Made by a program: the position numbers and the translations under genes. Positions 8,815-17,163 of a DNA stretch of 64,000 bases are shown one piece after another. A model generated the notes under the pieces. The model saw nothing but the letters and a program-made list of their open reading frames with translations. It made no database searches and was not told the DNA's origin. The stretch's first letter is position 1. Each line of letters opens with the position of its first letter. This stretch comes from Sulfurimicrobium sp963741495 (GTDB lineage: Bacteria; Pseudomonadota; Gammaproteobacteria; Burkholderiales; Sulfuricellaceae). The stretch spans positions 186,001 through 250,000 of the forward strand of contig CAVUID010000015.1 of assembly GCA_963741495.1 (NCBI GenBank), read 5' to 3'.

Positions 8815-10587
8815 TTAGAGCGATGCACGGATTTTCGTTCCATTTCCAGGTGTACTTTCAATATCCAGGCTGGCGCCAATCAGGTTTGCCCGGTAGCGCA
8901 TGATCTGGAGTCCCATGCCGGCATCCGCAGAGATTTGCTCTGGCTGGAAGCCGCTACCGTCATCATGGATGGCAAGTTGTATTCTACCTTGGTGCGTGGA
9001 CAGTTCAATTGAAACATGTTTGGCGTGCCCATGGGTGATCGCGTTATTGGTGGCTTCCTGTGCGATGCGATAAAGGTGGTTTGCGGCTGCGTCGTCCCGC
9101 AAGGCGACGGGAGCATGTGAAATGAATTTGCATTGTATCGAATACGTTTTCTCGATTTTGGCAGAGAGTTCTTCCAGGGCTGACATGAGGCCGTGCTCGG
9201 CGATTTCTACTGGCTGCAGGCCACGGGCCAGTTGCCTGGCTTCGGAGATGGATTGGTTGATCAAAGTGACGATCTGGTTGCTATCTGTCGCTTCTTTCAG
9301 GTTCTGGGCGGCAAGTTTTTGCGTCAGCGCCTTGCTCAAAAAAGCAATCCCGGTTAATTGCTGGCCGAGGCCATCATGCAGTTCATGGCCAATATGCTCG
9401 CGTTCGCGTTCGCTGATTTCCATGATTTGCCGTTCCAGGTGGCGTAGCTGGCTTTCATTTTCCTTGTTTTTTGTAATATCAGTGGCAATTTCAAGCCGCA
9501 CAATGCGCCCATCCACCCATTTGATCGCGCTGTCCTGGATCAGGTACCAGCGCTGGTTGACGGTATTCTGAAATTCCCAGATGACGGGTTCGTCCGGCGT
9601 GCCGTCGTGCTTGAGCAGCTGGGCATTGGTGCAGAAGGCGCAGGGGCCGGCTTGGTCTTTTTGCAGGGATTGCCAGCAAATTTTCCCGGTTATATCGCCG
9701 AAGACATTCAATGCATATTTATTGAGGAACAGGAGTTCATAGGTTTCCATGTCGGCGACGTACACCAGGGCGTCCAGGCTGTCCAGAACGGTAGCAAGGA
9801 TGGCCATTCTTTCTTCCTGGGCATCCTGGGCTTCCTGCAGGGTGATGGCCATGTTGTTGATGCCGCGTTCGAGGATGGCGAGCTCACCTGATGCAGGCGT
9901 CTGGATTCGGGTGTTCATATCGCCCATCCCGATCCTCGCAACAGCACCTGCCAGCGCCCTGATTGGTTCAGTAACCTGGCGAGCCATGCGCAGAGCCAGC
10001 AGGGCGGCCAGGGCAAGGCCGGTCAAAGTAATCAGCAGGCTGCTGAGTATGAGCTGGTTTTTTCTCGCAATGCTGGGCAAGCGTGAAATTTCGATAGTTA
10101 CATACCCCAGCACTTTGGTTTCACCCGCTTCTTCATCCTCAGCTTCAGGATCGGGCGGATTTGCATCCAGGTAACGCTCTACTTCTGTCTGGCTCTGGAA
10201 TATGGGCGCAGAGAATATCAGCGCATCCTCTTTTTTGATGAAGCCGCGGCTGGTGAGCGTGTCTCCGCCCAGGGAAGGGGGAGCAAGGTAGTGGCCGCTT
10301 GCCGCCAGAACGTGCCAATCCGCGTTGGTGATGGCCACTGCGGTGACATCCTCTTCCAGTAATGTGCTCTGGGTCAGGCGGGTAAGAATTTCGTTATTGC
10401 CGGAAAAAACACCGAATTCGCTGGCCGGCGAGAGCTGGCGCGCAATGGTGAGCCCGCGTTCGTACAGGGCCTGTTCGATGTCGCGCAGGCGAGTCGTGAT
10501 GTCATAAATGGTCAGACCGGCGGCAATAATCAGCGCCGGCACCAGAGCCAGAAAAAGAACTCGTCCTTTGATACCCCAGTTTCTCAA
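8815..10587 (-). CDS. Membrane sensor histidine kinase (HAMP-PAS-HisKA_3)
   Basis: 590-residue inner-membrane kinase. The N-terminal membrane helix (VLFLALVPALIIAAGL) is followed by a periplasmic sensor (RGLTIARQLSPASEFGVFSGN, reminiscent of the BarA sensor), a second helix at about 180-200, HAMP, a PAS domain, and a NarX/DegS-type dimerisation domain with the phospho-acceptor His in HELHDGLGQQLTG. The C-terminal ATPase domain shows IAQEATNNAITHG and DDGSGF. The PAS core contains a CW...GPCAFC cysteine pattern that could bind metal or heme or sense redox state (inference). The start is a TTG at 10587 preceded by GGGAG. It is co-transcribed with the downstream response regulator. The signal is unknown. 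Confidence 0.9.
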   Translation of the reverse strand: MRNWGIKGRVLFLALVPALIIAAGLTIYDITTRLRDIEQALYERGLTIARQLSPASEFGVFSGNNEILTRLTQSTLLEEDVTAVAITNADWHVLAASGHYLAPPSLGGDTLTSRGFIKKEDALIFSAPIFQSQTEVERYLDANPPDPEAEDEEAGETKVLGYVTIEISRLPSIARKNQLILSSLLITLTGLALAALLALRMARQVTEPIRALAGAVARIGMGDMNTRIQTPASGELAILERGINNMAITLQEAQDAQEERMAILATVLDSLDALVYVADMETYELLFLNKYALNVFGDITGKICWQSLQKDQAGPCAFCTNAQLLKHDGTPDEPVIWEFQNTVNQRWYLIQDSAIKWVDGRIVRLEIATDITKNKENESQLRHLERQIMEISEREREHIGHELHDGLGQQLTGIAFLSKALTQKLAAQNLKEATDSNQIVTLINQSISEARQLARGLQPVEIAEHGLMSALEELSAKIEKTYSIQCKFISHAPVALRDDAAANHLYRIAQEATNNAITHGHAKHVSIELSTHQGRIQLAIHDDGSGFQPEQISADAGMGLQIMRYRANLIGASLDIESTPGNGTKIRASL

Positions 10588-10750
10588 GGCGCTCCCGCTA
10601 TCTTTAAAATGTGGGTTATTTAGCGTTTAAATCCCGCTACTGGGGCTATTTTAACCCTGCTTTTAGTACGCTAACCTGCTGTACACGGCCGTAACTGTGA
10701 AATCGGGCGCGTGAATGTACTCTGGCTTAGGCTCTGGTTGCCCTCGACTC

Positions 10751-10917
10751 CTAGTGGTCTGCTTCCGAAATATCGAGACATGAAACGGCGTCTTTTGCCA
10801 CGTGGCGGCGTTGCTCGTCGTTGCCATAGAGCTTGCTATGTCGCCTCCTCGCGCCTTGCCACGCGACAAAATCCATCCGTTTCATTTTGTCCCTCTATTT
10901 CGGAAGCGGACCACTAG
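10751..10917. repeat. 167-bp palindromic MITE-like element, copy 2 (inverted)
   Basis: Reverse complement of the 6544-6710 element with one difference by eye (A to G in the right terminal repeat). Again bounded by CTAG, and its right CTAG supplies the TAG stop of the minus-strand cheB gene. The remaining gap (10588-10750) upstream of the histidine kinase holds no gene; it must contain that operon's promoter, but no convincing sigma-70 boxes stand out. Confidence 0.85.
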
Positions 10918-11975
10918 ATGGCAAGATGTTTCATGACCCGTGGCGCCATCTCTTGCAGGGGGACCACTTCATCCACACCGCCTGCGGCGATGGCTTCCCT
11001 GGGCATGCCGAATACCACGCAAGTGGCTTCATCCTGAGCGAAATTGTATGCGCCGGCATGCTTCATTTCCAGCATGCCGATCGCACCGTCTTTGCCCATG
11101 CCGGTCAGAATTACTCCAATGGCGTTCTTCCCGGCACAGTTGGCGGCGGAGCGAAACAATACGTCCACCGAGGGGCGATGGCGGTTCACCGGCGGCCCCT
11201 GATTGAGTTCGCACACATAATGGGCGCCGCTGCGTTTAAGCAGCAGATGGGAGTGTCCGGGGGCAATGTAGGCATGGCCGGGTAGAATGCGGTCGCCTTG
11301 TTGCGCTTCCTTGACTGAAATCCTGCACAGACTGTCGAGCCGGTTGGCGAAGGCAAGTGTGAAGGCCTCCGGCATATGCTGGGTAATCAGGATGCCGGGA
11401 CAGTCCGGGGGGAGTCTTGTCAGAAATTCCTTGATCGCTTCCGTCCCGCCGGTGGATGCACCCACTATGAGCAGTTTCTCGGTCGAGGCGATCGAATTGG
11501 CGAGCGAGGGCAGCACTGCATCCGCGCTCAGACTTGGGGTGGACATGGTGTCGGCATAAACAGCCGGGTAAATTTTCGCCCGTGCAGTCGTGCGGATTTT
11601 ATCCGTGATGTTTTCAGAATGTTCCTGCGGGCCGTGGCTGATATCCTTCCTGGGCTTGGTCAGAAGCTCTGCTATGCCCAGTTCCTGCGCCCTGAAGGTC
11701 ACATCCGGCCCACGTTCGGAGTGCAAAGAAAACATCACCACGGGTATCACCCGCAGGCGCATCAGCTTTTCCAGAAATTCGAGACCGTTTGTTCTGGCCA
11801 TTTCTATGTCCAGCGTGAGCACATCCGGATTCAGAAGCTTGATCAATTCGCCGGCTACCTGCGGGTCAGGCGCGGTGCCAACAACCTCCATATCGGGCTG
11901 ACTGTTGATAATTTCTTTCAGCTGGTTACGAGTTGCGGTGGAATTGTCCATTATCAGGACTTTGATTTTTTTCAT
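10914..11975 (-). CDS. cheB: CheB-type protein-glutamate methylesterase
   Basis: 353-residue chemotaxis adaptation enzyme that removes methyl groups (and deamidates Gln) on chemoreceptors. The receiver domain has the phospho-acceptor Asp in VLTLDIEM. The C-terminal esterase has the catalytic triad segments GASTGGTEAI (Ser), ITQHMP (His) and GMGKDG (Asp). The linker (about residues 115-165) is poorly conserved. In the receiver, the usual SSLT segment is FSLHS. Upstream on the same strand lies cheR (gap 79 bp), so the two probably form a methylation/demethylation pair. No cheA or cheW is nearby. It ends at the CTAG of the repeat element. Confidence 0.93.
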   Translation of the reverse strand: MKKIKVLIMDNSTATRNQLKEIINSQPDMEVVGTAPDPQVAGELIKLLNPDVLTLDIEMARTNGLEFLEKLMRLRVIPVVMFSLHSERGPDVTFRAQELGIAELLTKPRKDISHGPQEHSENITDKIRTTARAKIYPAVYADTMSTPSLSADAVLPSLANSIASTEKLLIVGASTGGTEAIKEFLTRLPPDCPGILITQHMPEAFTLAFANRLDSLCRISVKEAQQGDRILPGHAYIAPGHSHLLLKRSGAHYVCELNQGPPVNRHRPSVDVLFRSAANCAGKNAIGVILTGMGKDGAIGMLEMKHAGAYNFAQDEATCVVFGMPREAIAAGGVDEVVPLQEMAPRVMKHLAI

Positions 11976-12054
11976 TGTAATTGTTGGGTTTCGGCTTTAT
12001 TGAAATAGCGGCCAAAGTGACGAAATGCAAGTAGGGGGCTTTTGATAAAGCCGT

Positions 12055-12900
12055 TTAGCCGTGATGTGCATGGGCTTTGTCGGCAACCTGGTAAACCGTG
12101 TTGCCGATGAGTTTGAAGTGCGCAGCAGCCTGATGGAAGCTTTCAGAATGGCCGGCAAACAGGAGCCCATCCGGTCTTAGCAGGGGCACGAATTTCTGTA
12201 GAATCCTGAGTTGTGTCGGCTTGTCGAAATAGATCATGACATTGCGGCAGAAAATTGCGTCAAACGGGGGGCGCAGCGGCCAGTTGTCATGCAGCAGGTT
12301 GATCTGGCGGAAGGTAATCATGTCGCGTAACTCGGGCCGCACGCTGGCGTAGCCTTCCTGCGAGCCGGTGCCCTTGATGAAAAAGCGTTTCACCGTCTCG
12401 GCGGGCAGTTTTTCCAGACGTTCCAATGGGTAGACGCCGGCCTTGGCTTTTTCGAGTACATTGGTGTCCAGATCGGTGGCGATGATACGCACGGGTGGCG
12501 TGTAGGAATTGAACAGGTCAACCATGGTCATGGCCATGGAGTAGGGTTCTTCGCCGGTCGAAGCGGCGGCGCACCAGAGATTGATGGGATGCTGTCCCTT
12601 GTGCTTGCGTACATGCTCGGCCAGAAGGGGGAAGTGATGTTGCTCGCGGAAAAACGAGGTGAGATTGGTGGTCAGGGCATTGGTGAATGCCTGCCACTCG
12701 GCGTGGTTGTTGCTTTCAAGCAGACGCAGGTATTCGTGAAATGTATTTAGCCCGGTGGCACGCAGGCGCCGTGCGAGCCTGCTGTAAACCATGTCTTTTT
12801 TGCTGGTGTTGAGTGCAATGCCAGCGTGGCTGTATATCAACTTGCACACCGCCTCGAAATCCTTGTCAGTAAAATGAAACTCGCGGTCTGTGTTTAACAT
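12055..12900 (-). CDS. cheR: CheR-type chemoreceptor methyltransferase
   Basis: 281-residue SAM-dependent enzyme that methylates glutamates on chemoreceptors. The N-terminal all-helical domain (FTDKDFEAVCKLIYSHAGI) includes the NLTSFFRE segment. The SAM-binding domain contains CAAASTGEEPYSMAM, IIATDLDTNVLEKA and the characteristic FCRNVMIYFD. Length is typical. It is followed by cheB on the same strand and preceded by a long intergenic stretch with a strong palindrome at 12945-12963. An MCP is encoded 40 kb away in this window, but there is no direct link. Confidence 0.94.
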   Translation of the reverse strand: MLNTDREFHFTDKDFEAVCKLIYSHAGIALNTSKKDMVYSRLARRLRATGLNTFHEYLRLLESNNHAEWQAFTNALTTNLTSFFREQHHFPLLAEHVRKHKGQHPINLWCAAASTGEEPYSMAMTMVDLFNSYTPPVRIIATDLDTNVLEKAKAGVYPLERLEKLPAETVKRFFIKGTGSQEGYASVRPELRDMITFRQINLLHDNWPLRPPFDAIFCRNVMIYFDKPTQLRILQKFVPLLRPDGLLFAGHSESFHQAAAHFKLIGNTVYQVADKAHAHHG

Positions 12901-13302
12901 AATGATTCCAGTCGCCCGGTTTTTATAGATGTCTTGGGATGCGCGGCAAGCTCAGAGCTTGCCGTTGGCTGTTTTCCGAAGGTGAAGCAGGAAAGGCTGC
13001 CATATTTGGATAATTTTATTATTAGGTATGGCAATCTGCTCTTCGATATATTCTATTTTTTAAAAATGTAGCAAATCGCCAGGCCAGATAGAATCCCCTG
13101 ATGATTTGAATTTAAATCAGGCTATCAACTGCTTGAGAGCATATCAGAATAAATAAATTGTTGTAGAGATCGGCCCCTTAATGCCTTTGTGATTTTCGGG
13201 CTGGAATGTTTGTAATGCCATGATTTAATGAATGCAGTGCATATGGGCTGGCGGGCAGGCAGACGCCAGTCTATGGAAATTGAGAGAGTGGATGGAGGTT
13301 TC
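12901..13302. other. Intergenic region between divergent cheR and the HAD phosphatase gene
   Basis: About 400 bp with no supported gene. It holds a perfect 9-bp palindrome with a one-base centre (GGCAAGCTC/GAGCTTGCC, 12945-12963) close upstream of cheR, and an AT-rich segment at about 13000-13180. The promoters for both flanking genes should lie here; no firm boxes could be assigned. Confidence 0.5.
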
Positions 13303-13953
13303 ATGATTGACTGGACCCAGGTCGATAGCGTGTTTCTGGATATGGACGGAACGCTGCTGGATCTGCATTTTGACAACCATTTCTGGCTGACGCATGTTCC
13401 CAGGCGTTATGCCGAGAAACACGGGTTGAGCCATGAGGCTGGGCAGGACGCGCTCAAGCCTCGTTACCAGGATGTGGTGGGAACGATGAACTGGTATTGC
13501 GTTGATTACTGGAGCCGTGAATTGCAGCTGGATATTGCACGTCTCAAGGAAGAAGTCGCACATCTCATCGCGGTGCATCCGCATGTGGAGGATTTTCTGC
13601 TGGCATTGCGACAGACGAAAAAAAGAGTGGTGCTGGTGACCAATGCCCACCACAAAAGCCTGGCACTGAAAATGGAGCGCACCCGCCTGCATCCATATTT
13701 CGATGCCGTGATCTGCGCCCATGATCTAGGTATTCCCAAGGAGCACCCGGATTTCTGGGAGAAACTGCAGACTGTGGAGTCGTTCGAGCCCGCTACGACC
13801 CTGCTGGTGGATGACAGCTTGCCGGTGCTGCGTTCGGCGCAGGATTACGGCATTGCCCATCTGCTGGCGGTGTATCGTCCCGATACGCGCCTGCCGGACA
13901 AGGAAGTAGGCGAGTTTGCGGCGATTCGAGATTTTCGCGACATACTTCCTTAA
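13303..13953 (+). CDS. yrfG: HAD-family GMP/IMP nucleotidase (YrfG-like)
   Basis: 216-residue haloacid-dehalogenase hydrolase that closely resembles E. coli YrfG, a purine nucleoside monophosphate 5'-nucleotidase: VFLDMDGTLLDLHFDNHFW (nucleophile Asp), TMNWYCVDYWS, LVTNAHHKSLALKMERT, GIPKEHPDFW and LLVDDSLPVL. The start at 13303 is set by a TGGAGGT Shine-Dalgarno four bases upstream and by family length; an in-frame extension to 13228 is not conserved. It converges with the Mth938-like gene, leaving five bases between stops. Confidence 0.92.
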   Translation: MIDWTQVDSVFLDMDGTLLDLHFDNHFWLTHVPRRYAEKHGLSHEAGQDALKPRYQDVVGTMNWYCVDYWSRELQLDIARLKEEVAHLIAVHPHVEDFLLALRQTKKRVVLVTNAHHKSLALKMERTRLHPYFDAVICAHDLGIPKEHPDFWEKLQTVESFEPATTLLVDDSLPVLRSAQDYGIAHLLAVYRPDTRLPDKEVGEFAAIRDFRDILP

Positions 13954-13958
13954 GCGGT

Positions 13959-14342
13959 TCAGCCCTCGAGTTTCCAGTAATCAGCGCCGCTGCTACTTTC
14001 CTGCCTTCCGCCCGCGAGAATATTGTAGGTGCGGCAGGCGGCAAAAGTATCCATGGTTTCAAGTCCGATCCCCTGTTGTGCCAGCGCATGAATCAGGCGC
14101 GGCGATGGGAAGCGCAGCCTGGGACCGGTACCAAGCAGCAGAATTTCCAGTTCCAGCCCGGCCAGTGCGCTGAAGTGCTCTGCTGTCATGGCGTCCGGGG
14201 CCGTTGGCTGCCAATCGGTAATGAGTTGCCCGGGTAGCACGATCAGGCTGTTTTGATGGCGAACGCCGTTGACAGCAACGTAATCTGTATCGTAAGCAGT
14301 AAAGAGATGGATATTGCTGATGGTTTGAAGGTGCAGTTTCAT
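13959..14342 (-). CDS. Mth938-like domain protein (DUF498 family)
   Basis: 127-residue protein of the Mth938/NDUFAF3 fold family. Recognisable segments are VNGVRHQNSLIVLPGQLITDW, EILLLGTGPRLRFPSP and GIGLETMDTFAACRTYNILAGG. In mitochondria the related NDUFAF3 assists complex I assembly; the bacterial members have no established biochemical function. It is divergent from alaA with 93 bp between. The ATG at 14342 is the only sensible start. The last 20 residues are Ser/Gly-rich and probably disordered. Confidence 0.88.
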   Translation of the reverse strand: MKLHLQTISNIHLFTAYDTDYVAVNGVRHQNSLIVLPGQLITDWQPTAPDAMTAEHFSALAGLELEILLLGTGPRLRFPSPRLIHALAQQGIGLETMDTFAACRTYNILAGGRQESSSGADYWKLEG

Positions 14343-14435
14343 AGCGGCAGTTCCAATTGCGGGGAGTGGCGTGGTCTTGTAAGATTATAACCTTTTTGCT
14401 GATGACAGAATCAGCGCCACAAGGACCCGGAAATC

Positions 14436-15665
14436 GTGCAGCCCGTACTCAAATCCACCAAGCTCAATAATGTCTGCTACGACATCCGTGGCCCGGTGCT
14501 GGCGCGAGCGCGGCAGATGGAAGAAGACGGCCATCGCGTGATCAAGCTGAATATCGGCAATCCCGCACAGTTCGGCTTCGAAACGCCGGAAGAGATCGTC
14601 CACGACGTCATCATCAACCTGAGCAATGCGTCTGGCTATACCGATTCCAAGGGGCTGTTTGCCGCGCGCAAGGCGGTGATGCATTACACCCAGCAGAAGA
14701 ACATCCGTGACGTGCAGATCGAAGATATCTACATCGGCAACGGCGTGTCCGAACTGATCGTGATGGCCATGCAGGCGCTGCTCGACAACGGCGATGAAGT
14801 GCTGCTGCCGATGCCGGATTATCCGCTGTGGACTGCTGCGGTCACCCTGGCCGGCGGCATTCCACGCCATTACGTGTGTGATGAGGCTGCTGGCTGGCTG
14901 CCCGATCTGGACGATATTCGCGGCAAGATCACCCCAAAAACCCGTGCCATCGTGCTGATCAATCCCAACAATCCGACCGGTGCGCTGTATCCGGTGGAGT
15001 TGCTGCAGGAGGTCGTGGAGATTGCACGCCAGCACCAGCTCATCATTTATGCCGACGAAATCTACGACAAGGTGCTGTACGACGGCGCGCAGCATACCTC
15101 CATCGCTTCGCTGGCGGACGACGTGCTGTTCATCACCTTTAACGGCCTGTCGAAAAATTACCGTGCGGCGGGCTACCGTGCCGGCTGGCTGGTGGTGTCC
15201 GGCGAAAAGCGTCATGCGCGGGATTATATCGAGGGCCTCACCATGCTGGCCTCGATGCGCCTGTGTTCCAATGCGCCGGCGCAATACGCCATTCAGACCG
15301 CGCTTGGCGGCTATCAGAGCATCGACGATCTGGTGGCGCCGACGGGCCGTCTGTGCCGCCAGCGCGATCTGGCCTGGGAGATGCTGACCGCGATCCCCGG
15401 CGTCACTTGCGTCAAGCCGCAGGGGGCCATGTATTTGTTCCCGCGCCTCGACCCGAAAATGTACCCGATCGACAACGATCAGGAATTCATCCTCGAATTG
15501 CTGCTGGAAGAAAAAGTGCTGCTGGTGCAGGGCAGCGGCTTCAACTGGCCGACACCGGATCATTTCCGCGTGGTGTTCCTGCCCAACCTGGATGATCTGA
15601 AGGAAGCCATTGGCCGCATTGCGCGCTTCCTGGAACATTACCGCAAGCAGCATGGCTCCGAATAA
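14436..15665 (+). CDS. alaA: Glutamate-pyruvate aminotransferase AlaA
   Basis: 409-residue PLP enzyme, closely similar to E. coli AlaA (YfbQ) along its length: KLNNVCYDIRGPVL near the N-terminus, LNIGNPAQFGFE, IYIGNGVSELI, LINPNNPTGA, YADEIYDKVLY, and the PLP-Lys in FNGLSKNYRAAGYRAGW. It makes alanine from pyruvate and glutamate. The start is a GTG at 14436 with AAGGA 10 bases upstream. It is upstream of hom and thrC, a common betaproteobacterial arrangement, separated from hom by a palindromic repeat. Confidence 0.94.
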   Translation: MQPVLKSTKLNNVCYDIRGPVLARARQMEEDGHRVIKLNIGNPAQFGFETPEEIVHDVIINLSNASGYTDSKGLFAARKAVMHYTQQKNIRDVQIEDIYIGNGVSELIVMAMQALLDNGDEVLLPMPDYPLWTAAVTLAGGIPRHYVCDEAAGWLPDLDDIRGKITPKTRAIVLINPNNPTGALYPVELLQEVVEIARQHQLIIYADEIYDKVLYDGAQHTSIASLADDVLFITFNGLSKNYRAAGYRAGWLVVSGEKRHARDYIEGLTMLASMRLCSNAPAQYAIQTALGGYQSIDDLVAPTGRLCRQRDLAWEMLTAIPGVTCVKPQGAMYLFPRLDPKMYPIDNDQEFILELLLEEKVLLVQGSGFNWPTPDHFRVVFLPNLDDLKEAIGRIARFLEHYRKQHGSE

Positions 15666-15671
15666 TCTCCT

Positions 15672-15717
15672 GTAGGTCGGCATTCATGCCGACATGTCGG
15701 GCAGAAGCCCGACCTAC
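15672..15717. repeat. Palindromic intergenic repeat (GTAGGTCGG type)
   Basis: A 46-bp inverted repeat lies between alaA and hom: outer arms GTAGGTCGG / CCGACCTAC, with an inner part reading GCATTCATGCCGAC...GTCGGGCAGAAGCCC. It is a REP/BIME-like element of a kind common in beta- and gammaproteobacterial gaps. It may stabilise or attenuate the mRNA. No coding function. Confidence 0.8.
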
Positions 15718-15757
15718 GGACTGTGACTTTAATCTAGTAACGGAATTAATAACGCAT

Positions 15758-17073
15758 ATGAAACCCATCAACGTAGGACTGTTAGGACTCGGCACCGTCG
15801 GCGGCGGCACGCTGACCGTATTGCGCCGCAATGCCAGTGAAATCACCCGCCGTGCCGGACGCGAGATTCGCGTCACCATGGCGGCGGTGCGCGATCTGGA
15901 AAAGGCGCGCAAGTTTGCCGGCAATGAGCTGAATATCACCACCAACCCCATGGACGTGGTGAACAATCCCGATATCGACATCGTGGTGGAGCTGATCGGC
16001 GGCTACACCCTGGCCAAGGATCTGGTGCTCAAGGCCATCGCCAACGGCAAGCATGTGGTCACCGCCAACAAGGCCCTGATGGCGGTGCACGGCAACGAGA
16101 TTTTCAAGGCGGCCCAGGACAAGGGCGTGATGGTGGCATTCGAAGCGGCCGTCGCCGGCGGCATCCCGGTCATCAAGGCGCTGCGCGAAGGCTTGTCCGC
16201 CAACCGCATCGAGTGGATCGCCGGCATTATCAACGGCACCACCAACTTCATTCTCTCGGAAATGCGCGACAAGGGCCTGGCCTTTGATACTGTGCTGGCA
16301 CGAGGCGCAGAAACTCGGCTACGCCGAAGCCGATCCGACTTTCGATATCGAAGGCGTCGACGCCGCCCACAAGCTGATGATCATGTCCGCCATCGGTTTC
16401 GGCATCCCGATGCAGTTCGACAAGGCCTACACCGAAGGCATCAGCAAGCTCACCAAGGAAGATATTACCTACGCCGAGCAACTGGGTTACCGCATCAAGT
16501 TGCTGGGCATCACCAAGCGCACCGACAAGGGCATCGAACTGCGCGTGCATCCCTGCCTGATCCCCGCCAACCGCCTGATCGCCAACGTCGAAGGCGTGAT
16601 GAATGCGGTGCTGGTGAAGGGCGATGCCGTGGGCGCGACCATGTATTACGGACGCGGCGCCGGTGCCGAGCCGACTGCCAGCTGCCGTGGTGGCCGATCT
16701 GGTGGATGTGACCCGGATGCTGACCTCCGATCCGGAAAACCGCGTGCCGCATCTGGCCTTCCAGCCCGATGCCCTGTCCGATGCGCCGATTCTGCCTATC
16801 GAGGAAGTGCATACCTCCTACTACCTGCGTCTCAAGGCCTTCGACAAACCGGGCGTGCTGGCTGATGTCACGCGCATCCTGGCGGATCTGGGCATTTCCA
16901 TCGATGCCATGATCCAGAAAGAGCCGAGAGAAGGAGAGGAACTGGTTGACGTGATCCTGCTGACCCATCTGACCATGGAGAAGTCCATCAATCAGGCGAT
17001 TGCCAAAATCGAGGCGCTGCCGACCATCGCCGACAAGGTGACGCGCATCCGCCTGGAAGAACTCAACGCGTGA
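15758..17073 (+). pseudogene. hom: Homoserine dehydrogenase, two apparent +1 frameshifts
   Basis: NAD(P)-dependent enzyme reducing aspartate semialdehyde to homoserine for threonine and methionine. The whole protein is recognisable but spread over three frames: residues 1-180 from ATG 15758 (VGLLGLGTVGGG; GIINGTTNFILSEM), the middle from about 16300 (AQKLGYAEADPTFDIEGVDA), and the C-terminal ACT domain from about 16685 (AVVADLVDVTRML; FDKPGVLADVTRILADLGI). The junctions are best explained by one extra base near 16299-16301 and one near 16681-16684; removing both gives 437 residues, the normal length. thrC, next, is also shifted, as is hpnE. Sequencing or assembly error is the likeliest cause. 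A short gap with a palindromic repeat separates it from thrC. Confidence 0.85.
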
Positions 17074-17078
17074 TTTAT

Positions 17079-17148
17079 GTAGGGTGGGTTAGGCCGCAGG
17101 CCGTAACCCACCGTTGATGGCGGGTTACGCTGCGCTAACCCACCCTAC
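17079..17148. repeat. Palindromic intergenic repeat (GTAGGGTGGGTTA type)
   Basis: A 70-bp inverted repeat between hom and thrC: GTAGGGTGGGTTAG at 17079-17092 and its complement at 17135-17148, with a second inner pair (CGTAACCCACC / GGCGGGTTACG). It is related in sequence to the element at 51514-51594. The position inside an amino-acid operon suggests a transcript-stability or attenuating role (inference). Confidence 0.85.
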
Positions 17149-17163
17149 GAGGCAAGAAAAACC

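Noticed and set aside
6711..10750. Composite transposon carrying the signalling genes
   Set aside because: The flanking elements have no transposase, and the outer genes meet the element ends at their own stop codons, which fits two independent insertions better.
14385..15683. 432-codon minus-strand frame opposite alaA, and similar long antisense frames opposite gltX, typA, aceE and narK1
   Set aside because: All are mirror frames of well-identified genes; their translations are His/Gln/Arg-rich without domains.
17079..17148. CRISPR-like repeat
   Set aside because: A single palindrome without regularly spaced direct repeats or spacers.
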